From: Lepturacanthus savala
Taxonomy: Eukaryota; Chordata; Actinopteri; Scombriformes; Trichiuridae
Assembly (NCBI GenBank): GCA_030544235.1
Contig: CM060463.1
Span: 37,185,920 to 37,249,919, forward strand
Length of the DNA stretch: 64,000 bases
Reading direction: 5' to 3'
Of the stretch, positions 1 through 11,512 are shown in pieces; the stretch's first letter is position 1; each line of letters opens with the position of its first letter. The notes under the pieces are model-generated. The model was given only the letters and a program-made list of their open reading frames with translations, did no database searches and had not been told where the DNA came from. Position numbers and translations under genes: made by a program.

Positions 1-250
1 CAAAGGTTTTACATGGAGTTCCACAAGGTTCTGTACTCGGACCACTACTTTTCACCCTTCATATGTTTCCTTTAGGTCAAATTATCAGGAATCTCTCTGT
101 TAATTTCCGCCGTTACGCCGATGATACGCAACTATATCTTTCAATTAATCCAAATGAAACCAACCAGCAAAACTTCAGCCATGTGTTAAGGACATAAAAT
201 CCTGGATGACCTGTAACTTTTCCTTTTCATTATCTATTAATTATCTTGGT
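1..250 (+). mobile_element. LINE reverse transcriptase fragment (frameshifted)
   Basis: The frame starting at base 3 reads the RT block with GVPQGSVLGPLLF and the catalytic YADD box followed by TQLYLS, which is typical of L2/CR1-like LINEs of fish. The frame stops at 195-197, but the next frame continues with an IKSWM-type segment from about 190, so a one-base frameshift has occurred. Only about 80 codons of RT are present; the 5' part lies outside the window and nothing recognisable follows 250. It appears to sit in an intron of the DNase-like gene just downstream. It is a dead fragment. Confidence 0.85.
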
Positions 251-302
251 GAATCGATTGCTTCTGTTTCTTTTCATTAATAGATCACGTTTTAATTTGC
301 AG

Positions 303-1637
303 GCTCTGAAAGTGAGTGATCATTACCCCGTGGAGGTGGAGCTCAAGTCCCTCATACAGGAAGGTAAACCATTATATTCACAAACGTGTTGCTGTTAATT
401 AGATTAATGCAGCTGTAACCTGTTATTTCATGTTTAGGGCCCTTATAATAAATAAATCCAAAATGATTTTATAATAATTAGAATAAAAAGTTCAGTATAT
501 TTTAATAACTTCAGAAATAAAAACTCATCACATAAAATAAAGGTTTGAAATATTGTGAATCTAATTAATATGTGAATCTAATTACAGCTTTAATTTAAAT
601 TTAATCATTTATCAATGATTTATGCAATGATTTATGGATTAATCTATGTTCTACAATTCAGGTCAATTTAAAGGTATTTTTTTTTATTTTTACCAATTAA
701 AACCTCCTCTAGTGTTGAATTAACTTCCTGCAGATTGACAATAATAATAATAATATCTATAACTTAGTAAACAGAGTAGATCAATATGTATTTATTTATA
801 TATAAATAGGTTCATAGTTGAGTCTTATCAGGGTTAATTAGTGTAATTTCCTGCTTTATCAATCAGATCAGAGGGTGGATATTTAGAAGAAACTAGATTA
901 TAAAACATGTTATTTCACCTGTAAAAGTCTGAACCATGAAATAATTGACAGAAAATTCTAATTCTTTGAAAATGATCATTTAGTTGTATGAGATTTTAAT
1001 TGATAAAAATAAAAAAATACCTTTAAATTGAGCTGAATTGTAATTTATTTTGAACATACAAGTCAAATAAGATAAAAAGGTGAAATAACTGAAAATGTGA
1101 TTGTAAACGTGAGGTTTTTCAGGAAAAATAAATATTGTAGTGATGATAGAAAGGCCTTAAAAGTAATGTGTTATATATGATACGTACGGTTTTATAGGGT
1201 TAAACACAATAACACCACAATAAATAAAGAAATATATATAAATATATATAATCACTACAAACCTGATTAACATTGAGATGAACGACACATTGTGGTGTTT
1301 CTACCTGTAGAAATAAGACTTTTAAAGGTGTTTTATTTATTTCTACCAGTCTCACAGTAAAACAACCCATGAAAACACAAAGACAACAAGACTTTGACTC
1401 TCTGATGGACACCGACTGGTTTTTTACCCTCAGCTCATTAAACAGTGTCTGGATGTTTAAAGGTTTAAAGGCTCCTGTGTTTTTGCTGCTGCTGCAGACG
1501 CGTCGTCGCCGCCGCAGCATCTGTACGAAGAACTGGTGGAGATGAAGAGAGGAAACCTGCTGCTGGAGAGAGAGAAGCTGAGTCTGGAGATCAACATGCT
1601 GAGGATGAAAATGGCCAAACTCCAGGGAGGAAACTAG
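303..1637 (+). CDS. DNase I-like protein, last two exons, with coiled-coil C-terminal tail
   Basis: Exon 303-363 follows a TTTGCAG acceptor and ends at an AAG/GTAAAC donor. It encodes ALKVSDHYPVEVELK, the C-terminal signature of the DNase I family; the SDH histidine is a catalytic residue in this family. The exon ends in phase 1. Exon 1498-1637 follows a GCTGCTGCAG acceptor and joins in the same phase. It encodes 46 residues plus TAG (1635-1637), including the Lys/Glu/Leu-rich segment EELVEMKRGNLLLEREKL, which looks like a coiled coil. AATAAA at 1817-1822 is a plausible poly(A) signal. Upstream exons are outside the window. Ordinary DNase I-type proteins end shortly after the SDH motif, so the tail is unusual. 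Alternatively the second exon belongs to another transcript, or the first exon reads on to the TAA in its intron. The DNase assignment is firm; the exon junction is inferred from splice signals and phase. Confidence 0.6.
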
Positions 1638-3417
1638 GAGACGCGTCCAGACCTGACCTCTGACCTCTGACCTCGCATCACATCAGGAATCACGTCTTCA
1701 TGACTGAGTGAAAGTTTAGTTTTAGGTGAATATGAACCAAAAAACACTTATTCATCATCCACCAGGTTCCTCAGTACTTCATCCTCCTCTTTATGTTTTA
1801 TTTCATTAAAAAATGCAATAAAAATATTAGAAACATGTAAAAACTGTGATGTGGTGTATAAAAACTAAAAACTAGTAGCACACATTTAAATATATAACAA
1901 TAAAATGCATGTTATCAACTAGTTTTATATTCTAGGGGGATTATATATTTAAAATCTATCATTATTAACATTTCATATCTATATATAACGACAGACTTTA
2001 GACTCTGAATTTATCAAAGATGTTGATATTTTGCTAAATAAAAATGTGAATTTAAAACTTAAACTTAAAAGTTAAACTGATGTTGTGTTTGTTCTGAGTT
2101 TATTCAAGAAAATCTGCCTCAAAATAAAATAAAATACTGAAAATTCAAACAATAAAAGTACAAATACTTTATTATGAGTCAGTGACTAATCTGTGATGTG
2201 ATGTAACCATAGAAACCAGGTAGTTTAACTCTGTTTTATATTAAATGTGGATTATTTATCCACATATTTCATGTTTTTATTATTTTATTTTGAGAGAAAT
2301 AAAGAGAATGAATAAATCCTCCGTCTGTGGACGTTAATTCTTCCTTCTTTGCTCCCAACAACCTAAAAATGACTAATAAATTACTGTTTTATTAGTATTT
2401 GCACAATGAAGAACAGGTTTATGTTGTTATAATAACTTAGATTAAAGTGTGATATTAAATAAAGCTTAAAACAGATAAAACTAAACAAGTTAAAATACTA
2501 TTTATCATCTGTTATCATCAGAAAAGTGCACATTTAAACCAACATGCTGTGTATTTATAGACCTGATGAATGAATTCAAACTGTATTTTAATACGTTTTT
2601 AACTTTCTCATCTCATCAAACCTCATTAGTCTGAACCTGTATATTTATACTGGGATCAACAAGTCTCACATCTGTGGATTTGTGGAGATTTTATGTCCAA
2701 ACTTCATGTTTCAGACTCTGAAACACTTCAATAAACTGTGAAAACTAAACGTACTGATAATAATCACTGATCCTGTCACTTCTCTATAGAAATGTCTGAT
2801 GTTAAAAACACCCAGAAAGTTATTTCACTTTGATATTATTCTTCTATTTCTTTCTAAACGAGTTGTGTTTTTCTTACTGTAGCTCATAGATTTATAATTG
2901 GCCCTTTAAGAGAAACCAGATCACTGATGTGAGCCGGGAACAAACTGAGTTTGACTCGTCTGCTGCAGGTGGAGACGTTTTAATCTATTTCCCTCCGTGT
3001 TTCTACTATAAACTGATTATTCCAGCAGCTTTTCAGGACCAGGGCTGGATCCAGGATCTAAAACTCACCACTAGATGTCGCTAGAACAGGATCAGCCACT
3101 GAAGCTTTAGTGATGTGTGTTTATCACTAAAGGGACAGAACAGAGCAGGTTGGGTTTGTAGCAGCTGAGTTTAGGACCTGGTGCAAACACAGACGTTCTT
3201 TTATTTTCAGGCTTTTATAATAACAAACAGCTGGTGACAGTAAAGCTACAGGACACTGATATTAACACAGATAAAGAGATTTATTTATGAAACCAGGAAA
3301 ACCTGTTCTATATGTTTGGTCAGATCCACACTGATTATTAACATTAACATGAAAACACTTCACTAACGACTGTTTAATCCTAAAAGCTGCTGAATGTGTG
3401 AATGACATTTTATATTT

Positions 3418-3700
3418 AACCCTTTGAGTCACTAACAATCATGTTATATTTCTATTTTTTTCATTTTGTACTATTGTTTTTGTAGAAAATATCATTTTAA
3501 TGTCTGTTATAGTTGCTGTTTGCAGAAACCTCTGTAGAGACTTGAATGATTAAATAGATATAAACATGTCAGGGTTAAATTTATAATCTAAATAACAGAT
3601 AAATCATAATAATCAGGAAGAAGTTGATGAGTTTATATGACAAGAAGCTGGGAAACTTCAATTATTTGCTTAAAACCTTTTGTCTAAGTTGGATGAGGAA
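3418..3700 (+). repeat. Dispersed repeat B, copy 1
   Basis: It shares colinear blocks with 63170-63490, including GAGTCACTAACA, GACTTGAATGATTAAATAGA and CCTTTTGTCTAAGTTG, in the same orientation. The copies are diverged and no terminal repeats or ORF were recognised. Class unknown. Confidence 0.6.
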
Positions 3701-3789
3701 CATTTAGATGTTTTATTTAAGTATAAAATGAGTCATAGACTTAAAGGCTCATGGGTTTAATTACTGAAAGGATTGATCAGTAGTTTGGT

Positions 3790-4350
3790 TCATTAAAATA
3801 ATAGATCAGTGTTTTATCAAAGATGAAGATTCAACCTAAAATGTCTTTTTTGTCCAAAGATCATCAGTTTATTATTATAGAGACTAAAGAAACCAGGAAA
3901 TAATCAGAGAAGAGAAGCTGGAACCAGAGAATTTAGATGTTTTCTACTGAATAAATGACTCTAATTGATTAATCAGTTCATATAATTATTGTCAACTAAT
4001 CAATTAATTGATTGAGGCAGACTGTATTGTTGCTAAAGCTGCTTTAGGACCATAAACACAGCTATTTGTTATGAATAAACCATGAAAATTTAAATATTAA
4101 ACTGGGAATACAGTCGAAATAGGGTCCCTTCAAAATAAAAGCATGCTCAAAATGATCCAGACCAACAGTCCACAACCCAAAGATCATCAGTTTATTATTA
4201 TAGAGACTAAAGAAACCAGGAAATAATCAGAGAAGAGAAGCTGGAACCAGAGAATTTAGATGTTTATACTGAATAAATGACTTAAATCCATTAATTATCA
4301 GAATAGTTGGTGATTAATGTGACAGCAACTAATTAATCAACTAATTGTGC
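3790..4350 (+). repeat. Dispersed repeat family A (two adjacent copies)
   Basis: Two copies (about 3790-4010 and 4170-4350) share blocks such as AAAGATCATCAGTTTATTAT, GAGACTAAAGAAACCAGGAA and GAAGCTGGAACCAGAGAATT, then a run of ATTAATCAATTAAT. Further copies in either orientation occur near 7905, 23210-23530, 31510-31860, 43620-43790, 44430-44690, 48500-48740, 49065-49145, 53500-53860, 55080-55235, 60860-61000 and 61555-61640. It has no coding capacity. It is probably a non-autonomous interspersed element of percomorph fish. Confidence 0.7.
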
Positions 4351-4534
4351 AGCTGTAGATAAGACATAAAAATATCCTTTATCCTAATTAATGTATTAAC
4401 CTTGTTCGACATAATTTGACTCTTTATCTCATGTTCTTGACTTTTCATCTCAGAATTTTTTATTTTCATTTTAATCACGACTCAATTAACGTGTCAAAAA
4501 ACCGATTTAATGAAGACGCAGTAATTACAAAAAC

Positions 4535-4540
4535 TTTATT
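4535..4540 (-). terminator. tma7: Poly(A) signal of tma7
   Basis: AATAAA on the minus strand about 350 bases downstream of the tma7 stop codon; it is the first canonical hexamer seen below the stop. Confidence 0.5.
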
Positions 4541-4889
4541 GTATCTCCGTCTTCACAATAAAACAATGGAGACAAACAGAAGTCGGGGTGAAGCCTTTCT
4601 CAGATTTAACGTCGACACAACAAACACGAAGCCGTGAAGTTCATTTAACTCAATGTGAAGGTTTTGTCAGTGTTTGACTGATAACAACAGAAATCACAGT
4701 GGAACGACCTCGCATCGGACGCCACGGGCGGCCATGTTGGATGTCCCGAGCCTGGCACCTATCAGCACCAGGACTGGTTTGGACTTGGATTCAGGTTTAA
4801 AGTAAAATCTAAAGGAGGTGGAGTCTGAGTGAGTGACGGGCGTCTGAGACGCAGGAGACGACGGCGGAGAGCGAACACACATCTTCACG

Positions 4890-7800
4890 TTACTTCTTTC
4901 CTGATTTCTTGATGCCGCCACCGCCTGAAGGACCAGAGATAAAAAACACACAAACACAGCTTCAGGTTAGAAAGATGCAGACGACAGGTTGAACATTAAA
5001 CACAACTTCACTACAGGTCAGATTATACACATTAATTGTGAAAGTCTATCACAAGCCTTTTTAATATTTTAACTAATTTTTTGGCTTTTATCCATTTTTT
5101 TCCCTCATAATTTTTCAGTTTTTCCCCTTGACCTCAACGTTTTTTTTTTTTTTTTTTTTTTATCTAATTCTACTTCTTTTTGTTAATGTATTATATATTT
5201 ATTGTTATAGTTTATTTCTGGTTGTTGACTGTTGGTCTGGACACATTTTTATTATTTTCTTTTTACATTTTAACTAAATTTTTTTATCCATTTTTTTTAA
5301 TTTCATAATTTTTCCCTTTTTTTCCCCCGACCTGAACATTTTTTTTTTTTTAAATCTAATTCTAATTAATTGAAAAGTTTTTTTTTCTTCATTACACATG
5401 TATTGTTATAATCTAGTTCTGGTTGTGATCTGTTGTTCTGGACATTTTTTTTTTATATTTTAATGATTTCTTTTGGCTTTTTTTTTTTTTTACCTCAATT
5501 ATTTTTTATTCATTATATTTATTCTTATATTATAGCAAAAAATCATATATTAGGAAAACAATTTAAAACTTGTTTTGAACCATTTATTCATCATCTCTTA
5601 TTTGCTTTTTAATAAGAGCAGAGAAAAATCGATTAAAATCAGATTTTTTTGTAAAAATAAATGGTAGCTTTAGTTTTTAATCCGCATCATCCAGCTCTAC
5701 ATGACAGAGACACGGTTACAACAACCAGGACAGAACCGGTCGGTGCCTCAGGTGTTGGACCATGACAACAGAACCCAACGGTTCTGGTTTATTTCATGAG
5801 CCGTGCAGCCTGAGACGCTATGAGGTGCAACAGATTCCCTGCCCCAACTCATCCAGAATTACTGCACCGATCCAAAAACAGATACAAAACTGTGATGCTG
5901 CATTGTTTAGACATCGTGTCCACAAATGCCTGCACCTGCCTACACCTGCGCCTACCTGTACCTGCGCCTACCTGTAGATGTAGATGCACCTGCACCTGCA
6001 CCTGCACCTGTACCTGCACCTGCACCTGTACCTGCACCTGTACCTGCACCTGTACCTGCACCTGCACCTACCTGTAGATGCACCTGCACCTACCTGTACC
6101 TGCACCTGTACCTGCACCTGTACCTGCACCTGTACCTGCACCTGTACCTGCACCTGTACCTGCACCTGCACCTGCACCTGCACCTGCACCTACCTGTAGA
6201 TGCCTGCACCTGCCTGCACCGAATCTGATTTCTGGAGAATTTATGCATCACTAGAAACAATGTTTGACCCTTTTCATACAAAAAAAACGCCTCAGAAACT
6301 GCATGAAATTTAATGTCAATAGTTGTAAAGTTTTAAAAATGGTTTGTTTTACATATTTGTGATTTTCAAAGTAAAAAAAATACTAATACTTTTTTTCTCT
6401 GTGTCAAAATGGAAAAACAAGTATAAATACTGAAATAATGGCACCAAGCAACAAACAAGTCATTGTAAACAGTTTTTAAGATGAAATAAAAGGTCAAATC
6501 ACAACGACAGAGATTATAACCATAGACCTGATGGTTTTAAATTAACTGATTGTAAATTGTCTCTTGATGCTTTTATTTCTTGATGTAAACACTTGTTGAA
6601 ATGTTCTATATAAATAAACTGACTCTGACTAAACTGTGTTTAAAGAACATGAAAAACGTTTAAAATAAAGATTTTATTTTCAACTCTACAGTTTATCCAC
6701 ATTAAATCAAACATCCAAGTCAAGTTTATCTATTTATCTGTTTTTCTATTTAATGTCTGAGGTTTATTTCAGTATTTTTCAGCCATTAAAGGTTTTTTTT
6801 TCCTTGTTTGATGTTAAGGAGATGTTGTGTTGTATAAAGTGTAAAACCCACTGGGAGGAATCTGTGATTTTATGCTGAACAAATTAAATTGACTTGATTG
6901 GAATTTAGAGTCTGTGGAGCCTCGTTTGCTGTTTAAGAGCTAAATAAATATAAATGAGTGTAACTGATAAATTAATAAGTAGTGGTGTTTACACAGATAA
7001 ACAGTTAAAGGTTATAACTAAACTACAAATGTACTAGTGTTTATTTTCTTTAATTTGTGAGCTGTTCAACTGTTTTTATTTGTTATTTTTACTTATTAAT
7101 TAGCTGGAATATTACAGGAAGAGAGAAATTATTTAATGTTGCTGTAAACAAAGGGAGGGAAAAACTAAAACTCTAAAGGTTTTATGAGTTAAAGTGTGGA
7201 AAAGTCTTCACATGGAACTAAAACATGATTCACTTCCATTTATTAACAGTGAATTACAGGGAGGAGGAGCCAGAACTCACAATCTGTGATTCTTTACACA
7301 TTAAAGGGATTTGACTGTTTGGACATGTGATTAATCTCATCAATGGATGTGATTAATCACATCAATGAATGTGATTAATCACATCAATGAATGTGATTAA
7401 TCTCATCAATGTATGTGATTAATCTCATCAATGGATGTGATTAATCACATCAATGGATGTGATTAATCACATCAATGGATGTGATTAATCACATCAATGA
7501 CTGTGATTAATCACATCAATGACTGTGATTAATCACATCAATGGATGTGATTAATCTCATCAATGGATGTGATTAATCTCATCAATGACTGTGATTAATC
7601 ACATCAATGAATGTGATTAATCTCATCAATGACTGTGATTAATCTCATCAATGACTGTGATTAATCTCATCAATGACTGTAACCTAACAGGTTTTTACCT
7701 AGAGGTCCTTTTCCTCCAGCTTTGGCTTTCAGCGCTTCCATCGCTTTCTGGTCCTCCTTCTGCTTCTGCTTGAAGGCCACGTCATCCTACACACACACAC

Positions 7801-8864
7801 CATTAAAACACGCACAGTTAAAATACACACACACATACACCATTAAAACAGTTAAAATACACACACACATACACCATTAAAACACACAAACAATGCTATA
7901 ACGAACCCAAAGATCATCAGTTTATTATTATAGAGACTAAAGAACACTGATGTGACCCAGGATCAAGCTGAGTTTAACTCGTCTGCTCTACAAGACTAAT
8001 GTAAATCTGATGTAATCTATAAAAGGACATTTTTTAAATAAAAGATGAGAAACACACCTCATCCAGTTCCTTATTTGCCTTCTTAGGAGCCTTCAGCGGT
8101 TTCTTTTTGCCTCCTGTGGAAAATAAAAGAAGATGATGAGCTCACAGTCAGCAGAAAAACAGGATGGGATCTGAATGACTGGTAAAAACACAGAATTAGT
8201 GAGAATATAACAAGACATTTTAAATGTTACGGTAGGTTGTTAATAACAAGGGTTGAGTCTGAATTATCTAATGTTTGTGGTCAGTGGTGGACTGAGGGCT
8301 GCTCCATTATAGAAAAAACACAATAGTGACTGTGCTTTTTTTGAGAAGGTGTATATATATGTACCAAATTGTTTAACTCTCTTAAAAATTAAATATAAAT
8401 AAAAATAAAGCACTGTTTTGTTCAATGCAGATAAAAGAAATCCACTCTATATATTGCTAATGTGGTAAATGACTATTCTAGCTGCAAATAGCTTTGAGGC
8501 AATATCTACAATAAATAAATAAATGAGTAAAACTTTGTAGAATAGACATTTTTTAGAGTGCGGGGTATCTTCTTGTTTGATGGATGGATGGATAACGCAA
8601 ATGGAAATAACGATTAAAATTCAATTAACTACACAGTCTTATGTAGACCTATAATCCGTTGTAGACAAATAACGTATTTATATACAACAGGGCGCATTTA
8701 GGCTGAGGTATAAACGCTGTGCGGGTTTTGCGGGTTTCCCTGCAGCAGATATTTAGCTGACACGCTGTTCGGCTTCGCTGTTAAAATTAATGATTTCGGA
8801 CAAACAGCCGGAAACTGCCGAGTCTCCCCGAGTCACACCGAGTCTCACCTTCTCTACCGGACAT
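4890..8864 (-). CDS. tma7: Translation machinery-associated protein 7, complete, four exons
   Basis: The exons are 8849-8864 (ATG), 8058-8113, 7699-7786 and 4890-4924 (TAA). All introns are GT-AG, the phases match, and the spliced length is 195 nt, giving 64 aa, the length of vertebrate TMA7 (CCDC72). Exon 1 gives MSGRE; exon 2 GGKKKPLKAPKKANKELDE; exon 3 DDVAFKQKQKEDQKAMEALK onward; exon 4 ends in GIKKSGKK. The protein is small, highly charged and lysine-rich. The yeast homologue was found associated with ribosomes and translation; the exact function in fish is not shown here. The last intron (4925-7698) is large and repeat-laden, containing the CCTGYA-type and 22-bp repeats. GC-rich sequence around the start codon (8700-8990) is probably the promoter. 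The exons were too short to appear as long ORFs and were found from splice signals and homology to the known family. Confidence 0.95.
5926..6210. repeat. Hexanucleotide-type minisatellite (CACCTG/TACCTG) in tma7 intron 3
   Basis: Runs of CACCTG and TACCTG, with occasional CTGTAGATG interruptions, form a 280-bp array. Frames on both strands stay open only because the period is a multiple of three. CACCTG is itself an E-box hexamer, so the array is a dense cluster of E-boxes, probably by chance of its unit sequence. Confidence 0.9.
7325..7676. repeat. 22-bp minisatellite, 16 units, in tma7 intron 3
   Basis: Sixteen units of ATGTGATTAATCACATCAAT plus two bases, with CAC/CTC and first-base variants. 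Units carrying CAC contain the perfect 14-base palindrome TGTGATTAATCACA. The array ends about 20 bases from the 3' splice donor of tma7 exon 3 (7699). Confidence 0.95.
8115..8848 (-). other. tma7 intron 1 with dispersed repeat fragment
   Basis: Intron sequence without other exons. A segment near 8450-8480 (TGGTAAATGACTATTCTAGC) recurs in reverse orientation at about 20055-20085, next to the BEL element, and so is part of an interspersed repeat. Confidence 0.6.
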
Positions 8865-8989
8865 GTTGAGGTTTAACGGCGGCGTGAAGTGGAGAAATTA
8901 AAGATGTTTTCACTGAGGAGAGAAACTACAGAATGACGGACTGTAAATCCGCGCTGTCAGGACCCCGGAGAGCCGTAACCCGGAAATAG

Positions 8990-10034
8990 AAAGACCGCTG
9001 GTGGCCTTCAATGTGCCTGATGGAAAACTCCCGTCGGTGTTATTACCGAGAAAATTAAAAAATATATGTTTTATTCATCAAAAAGCTTCTGTTTCAGATT
9101 GAAATCAACATTATATCAGCGACAAGGTCATCAAAATAAACTGTAATGAACTCAATCATAAAATAGGAAAGAAAATATCTCATATCTAAAGTCAAAAACT
9201 TTTTAAAATACAGTTTTAAGAAGTATTCACCAGGTCTCTGATATATAATTTGTGTTCATGTTGGTTTCTTGTGTTTTTATTTTAAAAACCTTTTTAAAAG
9301 ACTCAAACAATCTGGTACCAAAGTTTTAGGGTTGATGTTTAATGAAAGAAAACCAAGGTGAGGATGAAGAGAGTATATGAATGTATACGTATAGATGAAT
9401 AAGTTAATTCATAATTCCCTCATCCCTAAAGTATTTGTTTAGTTTATGTTTGTAATGACAGTTTTGTCACTGACCCTTAAAGAAGTTTGTACAAATATCC
9501 AGCCACAAACTAATTATGTGCAAAACATTAAAATAAATGTTGATGAATCTTGACATTGACATTCATACATGTAATGACATCTTACCTCAAAGGTTTATTT
9601 TATATTTACATATTTATATCTGCTGTAACAGAAATTGAAACTGCAGAATATTTTAAGGCTCTTATAGTTATCTTATAGTTTAGCAGCAATTTCTTAGTTT
9701 TTTAAAAGCAGTATTTCTTCTATTAGTCCAGAAAGGTTCTACGTAGCATTATATGAAGTATAAACTAGGATTAAACTACTGTGAAGAGGAAGCATTGATT
9801 CATCAGACCAACACGTCTCTACACAGAACTAAGAATGAATGAGGTCTGATGCTGTAGCTACGTAGCAGAAGTAGAAACTAGACTTAAGTAAAGTTCTTTA
9901 GATTAATTCAGATTTAAGCTAATTAAGAGGAGAGTGTTAGTACAACACAGGCTGCATTACATTACAGGGACACGTGACAGAGCATCAGAGCATGTGAAGA
10001 AGTGACTAGAATCTGGTGACCTCCCCACAGCCAG
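8990..10034. other. Intergenic, no gene recognised; left edge of the duplication
   Basis: AT-rich sequence without supported ORFs. At 9777-9814 a 38-base segment (CTGTGAAGAGGAAGCATTGA and following) matches 24095-24132 and its copy near 32408. It is separated from the rest of the duplicated unit (which resumes at 10035) by about 220 bases found only here. Confidence 0.55.
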
Positions 10035-10424
10035 TCTTCTACCTCCACACTCCTACCATGCTCCTCTACCTGCTCAAAGAAAAATAAAGACAATTTACTG
10101 AGTGTAACCTCAAACCCCGCAGAACTGCCTGGGAAACCCCTGCAACCAATCCCACCTGGACGTCTACAACACACAAGATGATCAAGTGTCCACAAGTGTG
10201 TTGACATGAGACGACACACACACTCACACAGGCGTGAATATCATTGGTTAGTACTGGGAACAAATGGGAACCGATCACATGGGAAAAATATTCACTGCTG
10301 TTGTTTGTGTGTGTTGGTGTGTGGTTGGTGTGTGGTTGGGGTCCTGGGGCGTGATTTTGTTTTGTTGTTTTCTGGGGACAACAGGAAATGCTAAGTCCTG
10401 GTAAGAATATTGGGTAAGACAACG

Positions 10425-10560
10425 GTCATTGGGGGTTAGGCCAATGAGGATCATTGGGGGTTAGGCCAACGAGGATCGTTGGGGGTTAGGCCAACGAGGA
10501 TCGTTGGGGGTTAGGCCAATGACCGCTGGGGTTAGACTAAAGATGGTTGGTTTAGTCTGA
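10425..10560. repeat. Hairpin-forming minisatellite, copy 1 (a second array at 10940-11085)
   Basis: Units contain CATTGGGGGTTAGGCCAATG or CGTTGGGGGTTAGGCCAACG, joined by GAGGAT. The junctions read CCAATGAGGATCATTGG or CCAACGAGGATCGTTGG, both perfect 7-bp inverted repeats with paired T/A or C/G variants. A second, looser array follows at 10940-11085. Copies occur at 24670-24800 and 32985-33110, with 25195-25340 and 33495-33640 for the second array. Confidence 0.85.
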
Positions 10561-10587
10561 TATTCTTACAGTGACCTTAGCATTTCT

Positions 10588-10765
10588 GAGGGTGGGTGGG
10601 TTGGGGGGGGGGGCATGCTGGGACACACACGTGAATATTTTGAGTTATTGTGTGTGGGGAGGTTGGGGCATGTGTGTGTGGGGGGGGTATTTTGGAGGGG
10701 GGAGGGTGTGTGCGTGGGCTGGTGTGTGTATGGGAGGGAGGGCTGGTGGTGGGTGGGGGCAGGGA
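10588..10765 (+). repeat. G-rich low-complexity tract with G-quadruplex motifs
   Basis: It begins GGGTGGGTGGGTTGGGGG and continues as GGGAGGG, GGGTGGGGG and GTGTG runs. Four or more G-triplets with loops of one or two bases meet the usual G4 pattern on the plus strand. Homologous tracts lie at 24845-25035 and 33150-33330 and differ in length. Confidence 0.8.
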
Positions 10766-11431
10766 GGGGAGGGGATGGTGTGTGGACAGGGACAGGTATT
10801 GCAGCGTTGATGGAATTTGATGGAATTGCAGCTGCTGTGTGTTGAGATGAGACCACTAACACACACTCACACAGGTGTGAATGTCATTGGTCTGTACTGG
10901 TTGCCTCCATGCAGTTGGGTTGGTTCAGAACATTGAGGAAGCCAACAGTCATTGGGGGTTAGACCAATGGTCTTTGGGGGTTAGGCCAACGAAGACCGTT
11001 GGGGGTTAGGCCAACAGTCGTTGGGGGTTAATCCAACGATTGCTGGGGTTAAGCCAAAGACCACTGGGGTTAATCCAAGACCGTTGGTTTACTTTGATAT
11101 TCTTACACTAACCATAGCAGTCGGTAATAAGTACAAACCAATCACACACACACTCATTCATTGGTATAAATATGTTTTTCTAGGATAATTCCTGTCTCTA
11201 AACTGTTAATACTTGCAGGTTGTTGGTCACAACATCACAGTTCACCAACAGTCGTCCGCTTGACCCCAGAGGTCAAAGGGGTCAGCCTGATGACCTCTCT
11301 GGTTAAGCAAGCGACCGTCAGTTTTACTGTGATGTTCTTACTTTAAACCGAACTAACCCAACTACATTAACGGTTCAGAAACACAATGAGGTGGGTCATC
11401 ACAGAATCATCCTAGAAAAAATATGAATGCT

Positions 11432-11434
<3 letters not shown>

Positions 11435-11475
<41 letters not shown>
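11435..11475. repeat. (GT)n microsatellite, copy 1
   Basis: Pure GT dinucleotides just downstream of the minus-strand gene; the orthologous runs in the other modules (25684-25733 and 33985-34027) differ in length. Confidence 0.95.
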
Positions 11476-11476
<1 letters not shown>

Positions 11477-11512
11477 TCCATCTCAAATCTACCTGTATGT
11501 CCTTCTCTTTAT

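Larger units (their letters stand above)
1640..4500. other. AT-rich intergenic region with dispersed repeats
   Basis: No exon could be supported. The stretch holds pieces of dispersed families seen elsewhere in the window. One at 2040-2250 contains GTAACCATAGAAACC and recurs inverted at 53.9-54.1 kb. One at 2890-2970 recurs at 42.97 and 46.4 kb. One at 3418-3700 recurs at 63.17-63.49 kb. Two copies of family A lie at 3790-4010 and 4170-4350. Confidence 0.6.

Noticed and set aside
1200..1520. 106-codon minus-strand ORF overlapping the DNase-like tail exon
   Set aside because: Antisense of the plus-strand exon and intron; no conserved content.
5820..6281. Overlapping ORFs of His-Leu, Thr-Cys or Val-Gln repeats
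   Set aside because: Shadows of the CACCTG/TACCTG repeat in every frame.
7325..7676. CRISPR-like array of repeats with spacers
   Set aside because: There are no unique spacers; units are contiguous 22-mers in a vertebrate intron.
10066..10866. ORFs of about 60-118 codons on both strands, repeated in each module
   Set aside because: They lie over (CA)n, G-rich and hairpin repeats; the frames change between copies and have Thr-His-Pro low-complexity composition. An acceptor-like TTTGAGCAG at about 10065 was noted but no exon partner was found.
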